Source: Carbonactinospora thermoautotrophica
Lineage (GTDB): Bacteria > Actinomycetota > Actinomycetes > Streptomycetales > Carbonactinosporaceae
DNA: 64,000 nucleotides
Assembly (NCBI RefSeq): GCF_001543895.1
Contig: NZ_JYIJ01000012.1
Coordinates: forward strand, 186,001 to 250,000
Direction: 5' to 3'
The notes under the pieces were generated by a model. The model was not told the DNA's origin. It worked only from the letters and a program-made list of their open reading frames with translations, and made no database searches. Of the stretch, positions 26,861 through 40,067 are shown one piece after another; the first letter of the stretch is position 1; each line of letters begins with the position of its first letter. A program made the position numbers and the translations under genes.

Positions 26861-27625
26861 CGGCACGAACGCGCTCAACTCCTCGGCGATCGCGAGGAAC
26901 GCCTGCGGACTGGCGATCATCCCGAGGTGCGAGGCGCAGATGTGCCGGTGGCGCGCCTCGGTGTCCAGGCAGCTGCGCCAGTCGACCATCGTGTCCTGCT
27001 CCGAGTAGATGGACACGAACGGCACCTCGGCCGGGAAGGGCGCACGCAGGTCCTGGCGCAGCGAGCGGCAGCACGCACCCCACAGGCAGCTGAAGCGCAT
27101 GAGCCCGGGGACGCCCAGCGTGCCCGCCATCCCGAGCGCCGACGCCTTGGCCTTGAGGATCGGGTGGACCGCGAAGATGCTCCGCAGCGGGCTGGCCAGG
27201 GTGATGAGCGCCCGCACCGGCTCGGGATCACGTACCGTGCTCGCGCGCGAGAACTGCCCGCCCCGGCTGTAACCGATCACGACGACCGGTTCCCCCACCC
27301 GGTCCGCGTAGCGGCGGATGGTGGTCTGCACGCACTGGGCCGTGGCCTCGCCGCACCCGACGCCGTACCGCGTGGGGGCGATGATCGGCCGGCAGTTGGC
27401 CCGCTCCAGCCACGTGCGCAAGGGGTTGAGCATCCGCGGGCCGACGCTCAGACCGCCGACGAGGACGACCGGGAGCCCGGCGGCGTCCAGGGGCGGGTCG
27501 GTCCACACCGGGTGCGAGGTCAGCGTGCCGAGTTCGGTGAAGGTGCGAATCTCCTGCCACAGCGGCAGGGAGTCCCAGGGCTTGCGGTTGTTCGGTCCCG
27601 CTGGTGCGAGGGCTGTCGTCGGCAT
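26852..27625 (-). CDS. Alpha/beta-hydrolase (lipase/esterase-like)
   Basis: 257 residues. PVVLVGGLSVGPRML starts the core sheet and oxyanion region. The nucleophile elbow is VVVIGYSRGGQFSRA (Ser about residue 124), the acid lies in VSIYSEQDTMVDW and the histidine in ICASHLGMIA. There is no signal peptide, so a cytoplasmic esterase or lipase-like role; substrate unknown. The ATG at 27625 (MPTTALAPAGPNNR) is chosen over longer starts because the upstream extension is cysteine-rich, unlike the family, and lies in AT-richer DNA. Confidence 0.82.
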   Translation of the reverse strand: MPTTALAPAGPNNRKPWDSLPLWQEIRTFTELGTLTSHPVWTDPPLDAAGLPVVLVGGLSVGPRMLNPLRTWLERANCRPIIAPTRYGVGCGEATAQCVQTTIRRYADRVGEPVVVIGYSRGGQFSRASTVRDPEPVRALITLASPLRSIFAVHPILKAKASALGMAGTLGVPGLMRFSCLWGACCRSLRQDLRAPFPAEVPFVSIYSEQDTMVDWRSCLDTEARHRHICASHLGMIASPQAFLAIAEELSAFVPSR

Positions 27626-27885
27626 GACGTCGACGCAAGCCGTGTCGCGCGAGCGGGCGACGCTGCCTCGCGCGCTCAAGGTACGGCCCCTTTCCCAGAT
27701 TGTCGCGGCTGGAAACCAGCTTTCACATGCAAACAAGCCGAGGCATCGTGGGAAACACGTACGCCAATACTTAGGCGCGACGGATTCAGCGCGTGAAAGC
27801 GCTATCAATAGCGGATTCAGCTATACAAAAAACGCGAAAACATCACGAAAGCTGTTTCCTTAGTCAGTTTCCCTACAGTCCGGAC
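27626..27885. other. AT-richer intergenic region
   Basis: No gene seen. This is the least GC-rich stretch of the window (for example TTCAGCTATACAAAAAACGC near 27820). It contains two copies of GGATTCAGC (27781 and 27814 areas). It probably holds the promoter of the hydrolase and may be laterally acquired. Confidence 0.4.
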
Positions 27886-28635
27886 TTACTCGATCGAGCG
27901 GTCGGTATCGGGGCAAGGTGACAGGCTCGAGGCGAGCGCCTCGTCAAGACCGGTCTCACGGCGGCCCAAGTGGTGCGGGTCGGGCCGGAACACCGCATCA
28001 GCGAGCGCCTTGAAGCTGGCGAAGACCTCGCGGGTCGCGCCGTAGTACGTGGTGATGAGCCGGTACTGGGCGGAATCGTCCCCCACGCCATACGCGTCGA
28101 GGCCGGCGGCCCGGCACAGGGCGACCGCCCGCGCCAGGTGGAACCGTTGGGTGACGACGATGAGCCGTGCCGCCCCGAAGACCTTCCGCGCCCGCACGCA
28201 CGAGTCCCAGGTGTCGAACCCGGCGTAGTCCCCGACGACCTTGCGCTCTGGGATGCCGCGGTTGATCAGGTACGCCCGCATGGCGTCGGTCTCGTTGTAG
28301 TCCGGCCGGCTGTTGTCACCGGAGACGAGCACAGCCCGGACCTTGCCCCGCCGGTACAGCTCGGCGGCCAGGTCGAGCCGGCGGGCCAGGAACAGCGAGG
28401 GGCTGCTCCCCCACACCCGCGCGCCCAGCACCAGCGCGACCGGTCGGGCCGGCACATCGTCGAGCGTCGCCCGGTACCCGTCGCTCGCCACGTACGCCCA
28501 GGTGACCGGCGCGAAGAACAGCGCAGTCACGGCCACGAGTGCCTGGAACGCGCGCCGCTGCCGACGCCGACGCCCGGCGAGCGCGTCCGTCCGCGGCCGC
28601 CGGGACCACCCCGTGAGCCGATCCCCCACGGGCAC
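27886..28635 (-). CDS. DUF218/SanA-ElyC-like membrane protein
   Basis: 249 residues. A basic N terminus and one membrane helix (about residues 28-48, FQALVAVTALFFAPVTWAYV) precede a DUF218 domain: PVALVLGARVWGSSPSLFLARRLDLAAELY, VLVSGDNSRPDYNETDAMRAYLINRGIP, DTWDSCVRARKVFG and IVVTQRFHLARAVALCRAAGLDAYGV. SanA and ElyC relatives affect envelope integrity; the enzymatic activity is unknown. GTG start 11 bases after the aroE stop, so probably last in the alaS-aroE transcript. Confidence 0.87.
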   Translation of the reverse strand: MPVGDRLTGWSRRPRTDALAGRRRRQRRAFQALVAVTALFFAPVTWAYVASDGYRATLDDVPARPVALVLGARVWGSSPSLFLARRLDLAAELYRRGKVRAVLVSGDNSRPDYNETDAMRAYLINRGIPERKVVGDYAGFDTWDSCVRARKVFGAARLIVVTQRFHLARAVALCRAAGLDAYGVGDDSAQYRLITTYYGATREVFASFKALADAVFRPDPHHLGRRETGLDEALASSLSPCPDTDRSIE

Positions 28636-28646
28636 CGCCCGTACCG

Positions 28647-29471
28647 TCAGGCCCGTCCGGCCAGCGCCGCCTCACCCGCCGCGCGCATCGCGGCCAGCGG
28701 TCCTGGGCGGCCGGTCATCTGCTCGACCTGCAGCACGGCCTGGTGGACCAGCAGGTCCAGGCCGCCCACGACCAGCCCGCCCCGCTCCTGCCAGGCGGCG
28801 GCCAGCGGGGTCGGCCACGGGTGGTACACGACGTCGAACAGCGCCCCCGGCCGGTCGGGCACCGCGGCGGCGAGCGTGTCCGCCGCCCCCGCAGGAGTGG
28901 TGGCGACGACCAGCTCGGCCGCGAACGCCTCCGCCGCCCGGTCCCACGGCGCCACACGAACCGGGCGGTCCAGCCGTTCGGCGATCTTCCGGAGCTGATC
29001 GGCACGGGCCGGGTTGCGCACGTAGGCGGTGACCTCGCCCAGGCAGACCTGGGCGAGCGCGGCCAGGGCGGACGCGGCGGTGGCGCCGCCGCCGAGGATC
29101 GCGGCCGAGGCCGCCTTCTCCACCCCCCGCTCGCGCAGGGCGTTCACCATGCCGGGCACGTCGGTGTTGTCCCCGTGCCGGCGCCCGTCGTGGAACACCA
29201 CCGTGTTCACCGCCTCGACCGCGCGGGCCAGCTCGGTCACCTCGTCGACCAGCGGGATCACGGCGCGCTTGAGCGGCATGGTGAGCGAGAGCCCGGCCCA
29301 CTCCGGGCCCAGCCGGTCGAGGAAGCCGGGCAGGGCCGTCTCGTCGACCTCGTACGCGTCGTACTCCCACCCGGCCAGCCCGAGCGCCGCGTACGCGGCC
29401 CGGTGCAGCACCGGGGACAGCGAGTGTGCGATGGGCGAGCCCAGGACGCCCGCGCGCCGGATCCCGCTCAT
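28647..29471 (-). CDS. aroE: Shikimate dehydrogenase
   Basis: NADPH-dependent reduction of 3-dehydroshikimate. 274 residues: substrate domain with GSPIAHSLSPVLHRAAYAALGL and LTMPLKRAVIP (catalytic Lys), then NTVVFHDGRRHGDNTDVPG, the Rossmann loop AILGGGATAASALAAL, and a C-terminal GGLDLLVHQAVLQ. ATG at 29471 overlaps the mltG stop (ATGA). Its distance from the main aro cluster, behind mltG, is the standard actinobacterial arrangement. Confidence 0.96.
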   Translation of the reverse strand: MSGIRRAGVLGSPIAHSLSPVLHRAAYAALGLAGWEYDAYEVDETALPGFLDRLGPEWAGLSLTMPLKRAVIPLVDEVTELARAVEAVNTVVFHDGRRHGDNTDVPGMVNALRERGVEKAASAAILGGGATAASALAALAQVCLGEVTAYVRNPARADQLRKIAERLDRPVRVAPWDRAAEAFAAELVVATTPAGAADTLAAAVPDRPGALFDVVYHPWPTPLAAAWQERGGLVVGGLDLLVHQAVLQVEQMTGRPGPLAAMRAAGEAALAGRA

Positions 29472-30625
29472 CCGCCGCCTGACTGGTTCTGCTTGTACTC
29501 CTGCTTCCACTTCAGGAACTCGTCGTAGTCGTCGGTGAACCGGGTCTCCTTCGAGCCCGCCGGGTCGATGGTGATGAAGTATGTCCACGGTCCCGGCGTC
29601 GGGTTGAGCGCCGCCTCGAGCGCGTCCGCGCCCGGGTTGCAGATCGGCGTGGGCGGCAGGCCCTGACGCAGGTAGGAGTTGTACGGGGAGTCGAACTCCT
29701 GCAGCTCCCCGACCGTCCAGTCGAGCCGATGGGTGCCCTTCGCGTAGTTGATGGTCGAGTCGAACTGGAGCCTGCGCTGCCAGCCTTCCGCGGAGTTCAG
29801 GCGGTTGTAGACCACGCGGGCGACCTTGCCCATGTCCTCGCGGGAGTAGGCCTCCGCCTGCACCAGGCTGGCGATGATCAGGATCTCGTACGGGCTGTAC
29901 CCGAGCTTCTCGGCGCGATGCTCCAGGTCCAGCTTCTGCGCCGTCTGGTTGTAGCGGTCGACCATCTGTTTGAGGGCCTGCTCCGCGGTGGTGCCCCGCG
30001 GGAAGTCGTACCGGGACGGGAAGAGGAAGCCCTCCACACCCTTGCCCTTCCCGTACGCGGGCACGCCGAGCGCTTCCGGCTTGGCCGCCGCGACCTTGAG
30101 GCGGTCCTCGGTGATGTCGCTGTTCTTGGCGATCAGCGCGTAGATCTCCTTGGCCCACTTGCCCTCGGGCACGATCAGCGAGCCCACCCGCGACGCCGGG
30201 TCGAGCAGCATCTCGAACGCGGCCTTGGCGCTCATCCTCAGCCGCAGCTTGTACATGCCGGGCTGGATGCTCCCCGCCCGTTCGGGGTTGTCGTTGGCCA
30301 CGGTGACGAACGCCCGGACGCTCTTGATCACGCCACGCTCGTACAGCTCGCGGCCGATGGCGGTGGCGGTGTCGCCCTTCTCGACCTGCACGACGACCTC
30401 GCCGGAGCCCTCGCTCTCGTAGTCCGCGCCCGGGCCGTAACGGTTCTGCCAGAAGGTGTACCCGTAGTAGCCGCCCCCGCCGACCAGGCCGAACAGGACC
30501 AGCACCGTGAGCGCCGTCGCGATCGCGGCGCGCTGTCTGCGTTTGCGCCGGCGCCGCCGGGCCTCGCGGCGTGACATGCGCGGCCCGCTGGTCTCCTGCG
30601 CCAGCGACAGGCCTAGCTGACTCAT
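29468..30625 (-). CDS. mltG: Endolytic murein transglycosylase MltG
   Basis: 385 residues: a basic cytoplasmic segment ([14 protein letters not shown]), one membrane helix (about 33-55, ending [14 protein letters not shown]) and an extracytoplasmic YceG domain with [31 protein letters not shown] and [22 protein letters not shown]. It cuts nascent glycan strands during peptidoglycan synthesis. The catalytic block reads LVQAEA against VEKE in E. coli; the second glutamate is kept. Overlaps ruvX upstream and aroE downstream. Confidence 0.95.
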   Translation of the reverse strand: MSQLGLSLAQETSGPRMSRREARRRRRKRRQRAAIATALTVLVLFGLVGGGGYYGYTFWQNRYGPGADYESEGSGEVVVQVEKGDTATAIGRELYERGVIKSVRAFVTVANDNPERAGSIQPGMYKLRLRMSAKAAFEMLLDPASRVGSLIVPEGKWAKEIYALIAKNSDITEDRLKVAAAKPEALGVPAYGKGKGVEGFLFPSRYDFPRGTTAEQALKQMVDRYNQTAQKLDLEHRAEKLGYSPYEILIIASLVQAEAYSREDMGKVARVVYNRLNSAEGWQRRLQFDSTINYAKGTHRLDWTVGELQEFDSPYNSYLRQGLPPTPICNPGADALEAALNPTPGPWTYFITIDPAGSKETRFTDDYDEFLKWKQEYKQNQSGGG

Positions 30626-31080
30626 GTTCCCGCCTGCACGATCTGGCCGGGGGGGCTCCCGACGGTCCGCTCCGCGTCGAGTGCGCTCTGCAAGATGACG
30701 ACGGCAGCGGCCTGGTCGATCACTGCACGGCCTTTGCGAGAGCTCACTCCCACCTCGTGCATGCCCCGCTGCGCGGTCACGGTACTCAGGCGTTCGTCCA
30801 CCAGACGTACCGGCACCGGCGCGATCCGCCGGGCAAGGCGGGCCGCGAACTCGCGGGCGGCCTGGGCAGCCGGGCCCTCCCGCCCGGACAGCGACCGGGG
30901 AAGGCCGACGACGACCTCGATCGCGCCCAGCTCGGTGACGAGCCGCGCGATCCGGTTCAGGTCGCCGCGGCCTTTGCGGACGGTCTCGACCGGCGTGGCG
31001 AGCAGGCCGTGCGGGTCGCAGGAGGCGACGCCGATGCGGACGGTTCCCACGTCCACGCCGAGGCGTACACCCGGTCTCAC
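30622..31080 (-). CDS. ruvX: RuvX/YqgF Holliday-junction resolvase-like protein
   Basis: 152 residues of the YqgF RNase-H-like fold: [25 protein letters not shown] at the N terminus (first acidic), [38 protein letters not shown] (second acidic) and [14 protein letters not shown] (last acidic). Family members process 16S rRNA ends. GTG at 31080, eight bases after the alaS stop; its stop overlaps the mltG start (ATGA). Confidence 0.94.
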   Translation of the reverse strand: MRPGVRLGVDVGTVRIGVASCDPHGLLATPVETVRKGRGDLNRIARLVTELGAIEVVVGLPRSLSGREGPAAQAAREFAARLARRIAPVPVRLVDERLSTVTAQRGMHEVGVSSRKGRAVIDQAAAVVILQSALDAERTVGSPPGQIVQAGT

Positions 31081-31088
31081 GGCCGGCC

Positions 31089-33763
<2,675 letters not shown>

Positions 33764-33764
<1 letters not shown>

Positions 33765-34030
33765 CAGTACTCGCCCTTCCCATCCCGGTCCGGGGCCCGG
33801 TTCTTGACTGCCTGTCCTTGGCCGTGTTCCTCGAGCATGGCGAGCAGTTCCAGCTCGCGCTCGGCCATGCCGGCGCGCACGTCGTCGACGAAGTCCTGGA
33901 ACGCCTCGCCGAGCCCGCCGAGCCGCTCGGCCACACCAGCGGGGGTGAGCTGCCGTGCCGAGCGGGCGAGCTGCCGGGCCGCCAGCACGCCGACGGCGGC
34001 TCCTACCGCTAGCCAGAACAACCGTTTCAT
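33764..34030 (-). CDS. DUF6167-like small membrane protein
   Basis: 88 residues. One N-terminal hydrophobic segment ([19 protein letters not shown]), then [40 protein letters not shown] protein of this kind (DUF6167, as I recall) habitually precedes alaS in actinobacteria. No function is known. ATG at 34030; the stop overlaps the alaS start. Confidence 0.82.
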
Positions 34031-34034
34031 CCGC

Positions 34035-34448
34035 TCATGCCTTCCGGGCGTGCTTCTCGGCCCTGATCTGGGCACGCACGCGCTTCTCGACATCGTGACG
34101 CTTCCGGCGGGCGAGCGCGCGTCGCACCCCGTAGGTGAAGGCGGCCGTACGCACCAGCGGCCCGCCCAGGGTGGCCGTGAAGATCGCGGTCAGCGAACTG
34201 ACGTTGCCGGTGATGTCCTGGACGCGGGCGGTGATGGCGTCGACCCGCTCCAACTGCGCGTTGGTGGTGGTGACCGTGGTCGTCACCTCGCTCAGCAACG
34301 GGACGGTCCGCTCGGTGATGTTGGAGACCAGCCTGGTCGTCTCCTGGAGCACCTGGCCGAGCTTGATCAGCACATAGGCCAGGAAGCAGACGAGGATCGC
34401 CCAGAACACGGCGACGATGAGGCCCGCGACCTCTCCACCGGACAACAT
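34035..34448 (-). CDS. DUF948 membrane protein
   Basis: 137 residues: one N-terminal transmembrane helix (EVAGLIVAVFWAILVCFLAYVLI) followed by a heptad-like helix (LGQVLQETTRLVSNITERTVPLLSEVTTTVTTTNAQLERVDAITARVQDITGNVSSLTAIF) and a basic tail. DUF948 proteins resemble general-stress YtxG-type proteins; role unknown. It starts the DUF948-DUF6167-alaS-ruvX-mltG-aroE run, with GGGGTGA before its ATG. Confidence 0.87.
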   Translation of the reverse strand: MLSGGEVAGLIVAVFWAILVCFLAYVLIKLGQVLQETTRLVSNITERTVPLLSEVTTTVTTTNAQLERVDAITARVQDITGNVSSLTAIFTATLGGPLVRTAAFTYGVRRALARRKRHDVEKRVRAQIRAEKHARKA

Positions 34449-34877
34449 CTGTTCACCCCTCGTGTGGTCCGCTCGCTCAGGCTCAGCGCCGATGATCTTG
34501 CCATGACACGCGACGCCTCGAGGGTCTGACGATATCGCGAGTGGTGGGGCGGCTCCGCACACCATACCGCCGCGAGGCGAAGCGGGCCGGGTTTTCCCAG
34601 CCTTACCGGTGAAGGCCCGCAGCCGGTGCGAGCTGGGCGCGACGGCACGCCCGGTGGGTCGGGCAGGCGGACCCGGACGCGGCGCCGACGCGGCCGCCAC
34701 CGGGTCCGCGATCAGCCTTCGCCGGTCTCGTCACCCAGGCCGACCACGCGCTTGCGACCTCAGCCGAAGCTTACCTAAGTTGCCTGGTCGACCGGGCTTC
34801 ACCTGGACCGGGAGGCGCACCTGGCGGCGTCGTCCTGAGCGTCCCGGGGAGAACCGCACCTGCCCCGGACGGGGGAA
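34449..34877. other. 429-base spacer between DUF948 and rarA
   Basis: I see no convincing gene or RNA here. It should contain the promoter of the DUF948-alaS run and the terminator of rarA. The middle part (around AAGCTTACCTAAGTTGCC, 34767 on) is locally less GC-rich. Confidence 0.4.
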
Positions 34878-36224
34878 CTAGGATCCGTCCCGGCCGAGGG
34901 CGCGGCGGACCCGGTCCAGGACGTCGGCGTACCGCTGCTCGGCGCCGTGCCGGGTCGGGTGGTAGTAGCGGCGGTCCTTGACCGCGTCGGGCGCGTACTG
35001 CTGGGCGACTATCCCGCCCGGCTCGTCGTGCGGGTACCGGTAGCCGGCGCCATGGCCGAGCCTGACCGCACCAGGGTAGTGCGCGTCGCGCAGGTGCGGG
35101 GGCACCGGGCCGGCGAGCCCGCGCCGCACGTCGGCGATCGCGGCGTCGATCGCGGTGATCACCGCGTTGGACTTCGGGGCGAGGGCCAGCGCGATCACCG
35201 CTTGGGCGAGGTTGATCCGGGCCTCGGGCAGGCCCACGAACTGCACCGCCTGCATGGCGGCCACCGCGGTCTGCAGGGCGGTCGGGTCGGCCAGGCCGAT
35301 GTCCTCGCTGGCCAGGATCACCAGGCGCCGCGCGATGAACCGCGGATCCTCCCCCGCCTCCACCATGCGGGCCAGGTAGTGCAGGGCCGCGTCCACGTCG
35401 CTGCCCCGGATCGACTTGATCAGGGCGCTCACCACGTCGTAGTGCTGGTCGCCGTCCCGGTCGTACCGCACGGCCGCCCGGTTGACCGCGCGCTCCAGCG
35501 TCTGGAGCGTGATCTCAGCCTCCCCCTGGGAGATCGCCGCCCCGGCCGCCGCCTCCAGCGCGGTGAGCGCCCGGCGCGCGTCCCCGCCGGCGATCCGCAG
35601 CAGGTGCTCGTACGCGTCCTCGGCGAGCCCGACCTTGCCGCCCAGCCCGCGCTCGTCGGTGAGCGCCCGGTCGACGAGCACCCGGATGTCCTCGTCGGCG
35701 AGCGGTTCCAGGGTGAGCAACAGCGACCGGGAGAGCAGCGGGCCCACGACCGAAAAGTACGGGTTCTCCGTGGTCGCCGCGATGAGCGTCACCCAGCGGT
35801 TCTCCACGCCGGGCAGCAGCGAGTCCTGCTGGGCTTTGCTGAACCGGTGGACCTCGTCGAGGAACAGCACGGTCTCCCGCCCGGTCATGCCCAGCTCGCG
35901 CCGGGCCTCCTCCATGACCGCACGGACCTCCTTGACGCCGTGGGTGACCGCGGACAGCTCCACGAACCGCCGCTGGGTCGCCGCGCTGATCACATACGCG
36001 AGCGTGGTCTTGCCGGTGCCGGGCGGGCCCCACAGGATCAGCGACGCGGGTGCGGTCACCCCGTCCGCGCCGGCGACCAGGCGACGCAGCGGAGAACCCT
36101 CGCCGAGCAGGTGCCGCTGTCCCACGACCTCCTCCAGCGTGCGTGGGCGCATCCGCACGGCCAGCGGCGCCCTGGCCTGCTCCGTCTCCCGGGCCACCGC
36201 GTCGAACAGACTCTTGGGCTCCAC
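34878..36224 (-). CDS. rarA: RarA/MgsA-type AAA+ replication-recombination ATPase
   Basis: 448 residues. [25 protein letters not shown], Walker [18 protein letters not shown], Walker [24 protein letters not shown], sensor 1 [19 protein letters not shown], arginine-rich sensor 2 [14 protein letters not shown], and the C-terminal tetramerisation part with [54 protein letters not shown]. It acts at stalled forks. GTG at 36224 ([12 protein letters not shown]) fits family N termini. Confidence 0.95.
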   Translation of the reverse strand: MEPKSLFDAVARETEQARAPLAVRMRPRTLEEVVGQRHLLGEGSPLRRLVAGADGVTAPASLILWGPPGTGKTTLAYVISAATQRRFVELSAVTHGVKEVRAVMEEARRELGMTGRETVLFLDEVHRFSKAQQDSLLPGVENRWVTLIAATTENPYFSVVGPLLSRSLLLTLEPLADEDIRVLVDRALTDERGLGGKVGLAEDAYEHLLRIAGGDARRALTALEAAAGAAISQGEAEITLQTLERAVNRAAVRYDRDGDQHYDVVSALIKSIRGSDVDAALHYLARMVEAGEDPRFIARRLVILASEDIGLADPTALQTAVAAMQAVQFVGLPEARINLAQAVIALALAPKSNAVITAIDAAIADVRRGLAGPVPPHLRDAHYPGAVRLGHGAGYRYPHDEPGGIVAQQYAPDAVKDRRYYHPTRHGAEQRYADVLDRVRRALGRDGS

Positions 36225-36288
36225 GCTGCCGACCCTACCGTCCGGCCCGGTTCGCCGGGCGCCGGGTCTCGTGCGAAGGTAGTGGCTC

Positions 36289-37032
36289 GTGGGGAAGATC
36301 GAGCGGTTGCGCACCGCGGGTGAGCTGCTGGCCCGGGGCCACCCGTGGGTGCGTTCGGAGGTCCCGGCGGACACGACCGGCATCCGAGCCTGGGCCACGG
36401 ACGGGGCGTACGCGTTCCTGTCCTCCCGCGCGGACGGCGGCCCCGGGTGGCTGAACGCCCTCGGGGAGCCCTCAGCCGCGATCGCGCTGGTCCGCCACGC
36501 GCTGGCCGAGCTGCCGGCCAAGCCCCGGGGCTTCACCGTGCCCCGAGGCGCGCACATCCTGCTGCCCGCCGACCTCCCGGTCCGGGACATCGACCACTGG
36601 AACTTCCGCTGGACCTCCACCCCTCCCCCGCCGATGCCCGGCGAGGAGCGGGTGGTGGAGCTCAAGGACGCGGACGAGGAGATCCGAGAACTGCTCGCGG
36701 TCGCCAGCCCGCGGCACTCCGCACCGCCCGGGGATCCCACGGTCCGCCGCTGGGTGGGGATACGCGACGAGCACGATCGGCTGGTCGCCTGCGGGGCGGA
36801 GACCCGGCGCCCGGGCGGGCTCGCCCATCTCGCCTCGATCGCCACGCTGCCCGGGATGCGCGGGCGCGGGCTGGGCGCGGCCGTGACGGCGTGGCTCACC
36901 CGCCGCGTGCTGGACGAGGGCGATGACGTGTGCACCCTCGGCCAGTACGCGGACAACGAGGTGGCCCGGCGGCTGTACTCGCGGCTCGGCTACACCGACG
37001 ACGACCACTTCACGAGCGGACGGTTCGGGTGA
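36289..37032 (+). CDS. GNAT family N-acetyltransferase
   Basis: 247 residues. The C-terminal GNAT domain carries [69 protein letters not shown], with the R-G-R-G-L-G acetyl-CoA loop. The N-terminal 130 residues ([18 protein letters not shown]...[15 protein letters not shown]) look like the partner lobe of the FR47/tandem type. Substrate unknown. Divergent from rarA across 64 bases; GTG start. Confidence 0.85.
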   Translation: MGKIERLRTAGELLARGHPWVRSEVPADTTGIRAWATDGAYAFLSSRADGGPGWLNALGEPSAAIALVRHALAELPAKPRGFTVPRGAHILLPADLPVRDIDHWNFRWTSTPPPPMPGEERVVELKDADEEIRELLAVASPRHSAPPGDPTVRRWVGIRDEHDRLVACGAETRRPGGLAHLASIATLPGMRGRGLGAAVTAWLTRRVLDEGDDVCTLGQYADNEVARRLYSRLGYTDDDHFTSGRFG

Positions 37033-37258
37033 CCGCCGCGGCGCGGACCCGCCGCTTCGACCGGGATCCGTTGATCGATCGGCTGGGCAGGCACGCCTCG
37101 GCAGACGCGGGTGCTCGCCCGATGCCTCTCCTCACCACCCGCGCGGCTTCGGAGGGGACGAGGGGGCGACTCCGACCACGCGGTCCGGCGAGCGCGGGGG
37201 CGGGAAGTGACTCTCCGCGCGCGAGGGGCTCACCCGCTGAGACGTCCGTAGCCGGGAA
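37033..37258. other. Spacer between the GNAT and aspS genes
   Basis: No gene recognised in these 226 bases. The aspS terminator hairpin follows directly. Confidence 0.4.
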
Positions 37259-37298
37259 GCGCTCGTGGGCCGCGCACGGCCCCGCGGCCCACGAGCGC
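37259..37298. terminator. Perfect hairpin after aspS
   Basis: The arms at 37259-37273 and 37284-37298 are perfectly complementary over 15 bp with a 10-base loop, seven bases beyond the aspS stop. Confidence 0.75.
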
Positions 37299-37304
37299 TC
37301 CTGG

Positions 37305-39113
37305 TCAGTTGCGCTTCCAGTCCGGGCGGACCTCCGCGCCCGGCTCGTTCGGGACCGGGGCGTGGGCGACCTTGGGCTTGGCGTCCACTCCGGCCTCCCG
37401 GCGCTGCTCGGGCGTGATCGGGGTGGGCGCGCCGGTGAGCGGGTCACCGCCGGAGGCGGTCTTGGGGAAGGCGATCACGTCACGGATCGACTCGGCGCGC
37501 GCGAGCAGGGCGCAGATGCGGTCCCACCCGAAGGCGATGCCGCCGTGCGGCGGCGGGCCGTACTGGAACGCCTCCAGCAGGAAGCCGAACTTCTCCTCGG
37601 CCTGCTCCTTGGACAGGCCGATCACCTCGAACACGCGCTGCTGCATCTCGGCGCGGTGGATACGGATCGAGCCGCCGCCGATCTCGGTGCCGTTGAGCAC
37701 GATGTCGTACGCCTGGGCGAGCGCGTGCGCCGGGTCCTCGTGGAACTTGTCGGCCCACTCCGGGGTCGGCGCGGTGAACGGGTGGTGCACCGCGGTCCAG
37801 CCGCCGTCGGCCTCCTCGAACAGCGGCGCGTCCACCACCCAGACGAACTCCCAGGCGTTCTCGTCGATGAGGCCGCAGCGCTTGCCGATCTCCAGCCGGG
37901 CCGCGCCCAGCAGTTCCAACGCCTCCGCGCGCTTGCCGGCGGCGAAGAACACGCAGTCGCCCGGCTTGGCCCCGGTGGCCTCGGCCAGGCCGGCCCGCTC
38001 GTGCTCGGCCAGGTTCTTGGCGACCGGGCCGCCCAGCTCGCCGGATTCCTGGACGAGCACGTACGCCAGGCCCTTGGCGCCGCGGGAGCGCGCCCACTCC
38101 TGCCAGGCGTCCAGCTCCTTGCGGGTCTGCGACGCCCCGCCCGGCATGACGACCGCGCCGACGTACCCCCCGGACTCGACCGCGGCCTGAAACACCCGGA
38201 ACGGCGTCTTCGCGAAGTACTCGGTCATGTCGACCAGCTCGCAGCCGAACCGCAGGTCCGGCTTGTCCGAGCCGTACCTGGCCATCGCCTCGGCGTAGGT
38301 GATGCGCGGGATCGGGCGCGGCACCTCGTAGCCGGCCAACTCCTTCCAGAGCGCGGCGATGATCTCCTCCGACAGCGCGATCACATCGTCGGCGGAGACG
38401 AACGACATCTCGATGTCGAGCTGGGTGAACTCCGGCTGCCGGTCGGCGCGGAAGTCCTCGTCCCGAAAACAGCGGGCGATCTGGTAGTACCGCTCCATCC
38501 CAGCCACCATGAGCAGCTGCTTGAACAGCTGCGGCGACTGCGGCAGCGCATACCAGGTGCCCGGCTGCAGCCGCACCGGCACCAGGAAGTCCCGCGCGCC
38601 CTCAGGGGTGGACCTGGTCAGGTAGGGGGTTTCGATCTCGACGAAGTCGTGGCCGGCCAGCACCTGCCGGGCGATGCGGCTGGCCCGCGAGCGCAGCCGC
38701 AGGTTGTTCGCCATCTGCTCGCGGCGCAGGTCCAGGTAGCGGTACTTGAGCCGGACCTCCTCGTTGACCTGGCCGGCGTGGTAGTCGTCGACCGGGAACG
38801 GCAGGGGCGCCGCCTCGCTCAGCACCTCGACCTGGCTCGCGATGACCTCGATCTCGCCGGTCGGCAGCTCGGGGTTCTCGTTGCCGGCCGGCCGCCGGGC
38901 GACCTCGCCGACCACCTTGATGCAGTACTCGGCGCGCAGGCCGTGCGCCACCTCGTTGTCGCGGATCACCACCTGCACCACGCCGGAGGCATCACGCAGG
39001 TCGATGAAGGCGACACCGCCGTGGTCGCGACGCCGGGCGACCCAACCGGCGAGCGTCACGGTGGCGCCGGCATGCTCGACGCGCAACTTTCCGGCTTCGT
39101 GCGAACGGATCAC
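37305..39113 (-). CDS. aspS: Aspartyl-tRNA synthetase
   Basis: 602 residues, bacterial-type with the inserted GAD domain. N-terminal OB fold ([30 protein letters not shown]), motif 2 [23 protein letters not shown], the GAD region around [26 protein letters not shown], motif 3 [28 protein letters not shown], and a C-terminal hydrophilic tail. The GTG at 39113 has AAGGAG nine bases upstream; a longer ATG start at 39167 lacks support. Downstream of the MBL gene on the same strand. Confidence 0.97.
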   Translation of the reverse strand: MIRSHEAGKLRVEHAGATVTLAGWVARRRDHGGVAFIDLRDASGVVQVVIRDNEVAHGLRAEYCIKVVGEVARRPAGNENPELPTGEIEVIASQVEVLSEAAPLPFPVDDYHAGQVNEEVRLKYRYLDLRREQMANNLRLRSRASRIARQVLAGHDFVEIETPYLTRSTPEGARDFLVPVRLQPGTWYALPQSPQLFKQLLMVAGMERYYQIARCFRDEDFRADRQPEFTQLDIEMSFVSADDVIALSEEIIAALWKELAGYEVPRPIPRITYAEAMARYGSDKPDLRFGCELVDMTEYFAKTPFRVFQAAVESGGYVGAVVMPGGASQTRKELDAWQEWARSRGAKGLAYVLVQESGELGGPVAKNLAEHERAGLAEATGAKPGDCVFFAAGKRAEALELLGAARLEIGKRCGLIDENAWEFVWVVDAPLFEEADGGWTAVHHPFTAPTPEWADKFHEDPAHALAQAYDIVLNGTEIGGGSIRIHRAEMQQRVFEVIGLSKEQAEEKFGFLLEAFQYGPPPHGGIAFGWDRICALLARAESIRDVIAFPKTASGGDPLTGAPTPITPEQRREAGVDAKPKVAHAPVPNEPGAEVRPDWKRN

Positions 39114-39163
39114 GACAACTACTCCTTCGTTGCGATCCTCACCGGCCCCCATGACCGGTGCCG

Positions 39164-39859
39164 TCACATTCCCCGGTTGGGGCCGGCCAGCGGCGCGGCC
39201 TCCTGGAGGAACGGGTTCGTGGCGCGTTCCCGCCCGATGGTCGTCTCCGGGCCGTGACCGGGCAGGACGAGCGTGGTGTCGGCCAGCGGCAACACCTTGG
39301 TGGCAAGGCTGCGCAGCATGTCCGGGTAGCTGCCGCCGGGCAGGTCGGTGCGGCCGATCGAGCCGGCGAACAGCACGTCCCCGGAGAGGAGGATCCCGGT
39401 GTAGTCCTCCTGACCCGGAAGCCGGAACATCACCGAGCCGCGGGTGTGACCGGGCGCGTGGTCGACGGTGATCTCCAGGCCGGCGATCCTGAGCACCGCC
39501 CCGTCCGCCAGCGGCTGCACGTCGTCCGGCTCGGTCATCTGCAGCCGCTGGCCGAGCATCATCCAGTGCTCGCGGGCCAGGGCGCGCTCGGGGTGGGCCA
39601 GCAGCTCACGATCGGACGGGTGGATGTACGCGGGGATGTCCCGCGCCCCGCATACCGGCGTGACCGAGAACGTGTGGTCGAGGTGACCGTGGGTGAGCAG
39701 CACGGCGACCGGCTGCAGCCGGTGCTCGCGCAGCACCTCCTCCAGCCGGGGCACCACGCCGATGCCGGGGTCGATCACCACGCACTGCTCGCCCCGCGCG
39801 GGCGCGACCACGTAACAGTTCGTACCGAACGCGTCGGCCGGGAACCCGGTGATGAACAC
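39164..39859 (-). CDS. Metallo-beta-lactamase-fold hydrolase (GloB-like)
   Basis: 231 residues. MBL signature [14 protein letters not shown] (metal site), [38 protein letters not shown] and a final [15 protein letters not shown]. This is the glyoxalase-II-like subgroup found beside aspS/hisS in actinobacteria. It would hydrolyse a thioester; the thiol (mycothiol-linked?) is unknown. ATG at 39859. Confidence 0.9.
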   Translation of the reverse strand: MFITGFPADAFGTNCYVVAPARGEQCVVIDPGIGVVPRLEEVLREHRLQPVAVLLTHGHLDHTFSVTPVCGARDIPAYIHPSDRELLAHPERALAREHWMMLGQRLQMTEPDDVQPLADGAVLRIAGLEITVDHAPGHTRGSVMFRLPGQEDYTGILLSGDVLFAGSIGRTDLPGGSYPDMLRSLATKVLPLADTTLVLPGHGPETTIGRERATNPFLQEAAPLAGPNRGM

Positions 39860-40067
39860 GCTCGTCCTCAGCTTTCGAATTCTGGGTAGGCGGGACCGTT
39901 CCTGAGCGTACCGGCGGCTCGGACCTCTCCGCGAACCGGAAGCATGCCTGCGAATCTAGACTGGTCGGCCATTCGGCCCGCGAATACTCCTGACGGGCGA
40001 CTTGATCCCGCCCGGGATGGCGCGCCGGGTATGCGCTGGGATAGCAACGCGGAGCGAAGGAGAGCAC

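Noticed and set aside
34449-34877. A rpsD-like or RNA gene upstream of the DUF948 gene
   Set aside because: No ribosomal protein motif or tRNA-like fold found in any frame.
36930-39257. Very long plus-strand open frame opposite aspS
   Set aside because: It is the antisense shadow of aspS and the GNAT gene; the translation is histidine/arginine/valine-rich without any family motif.
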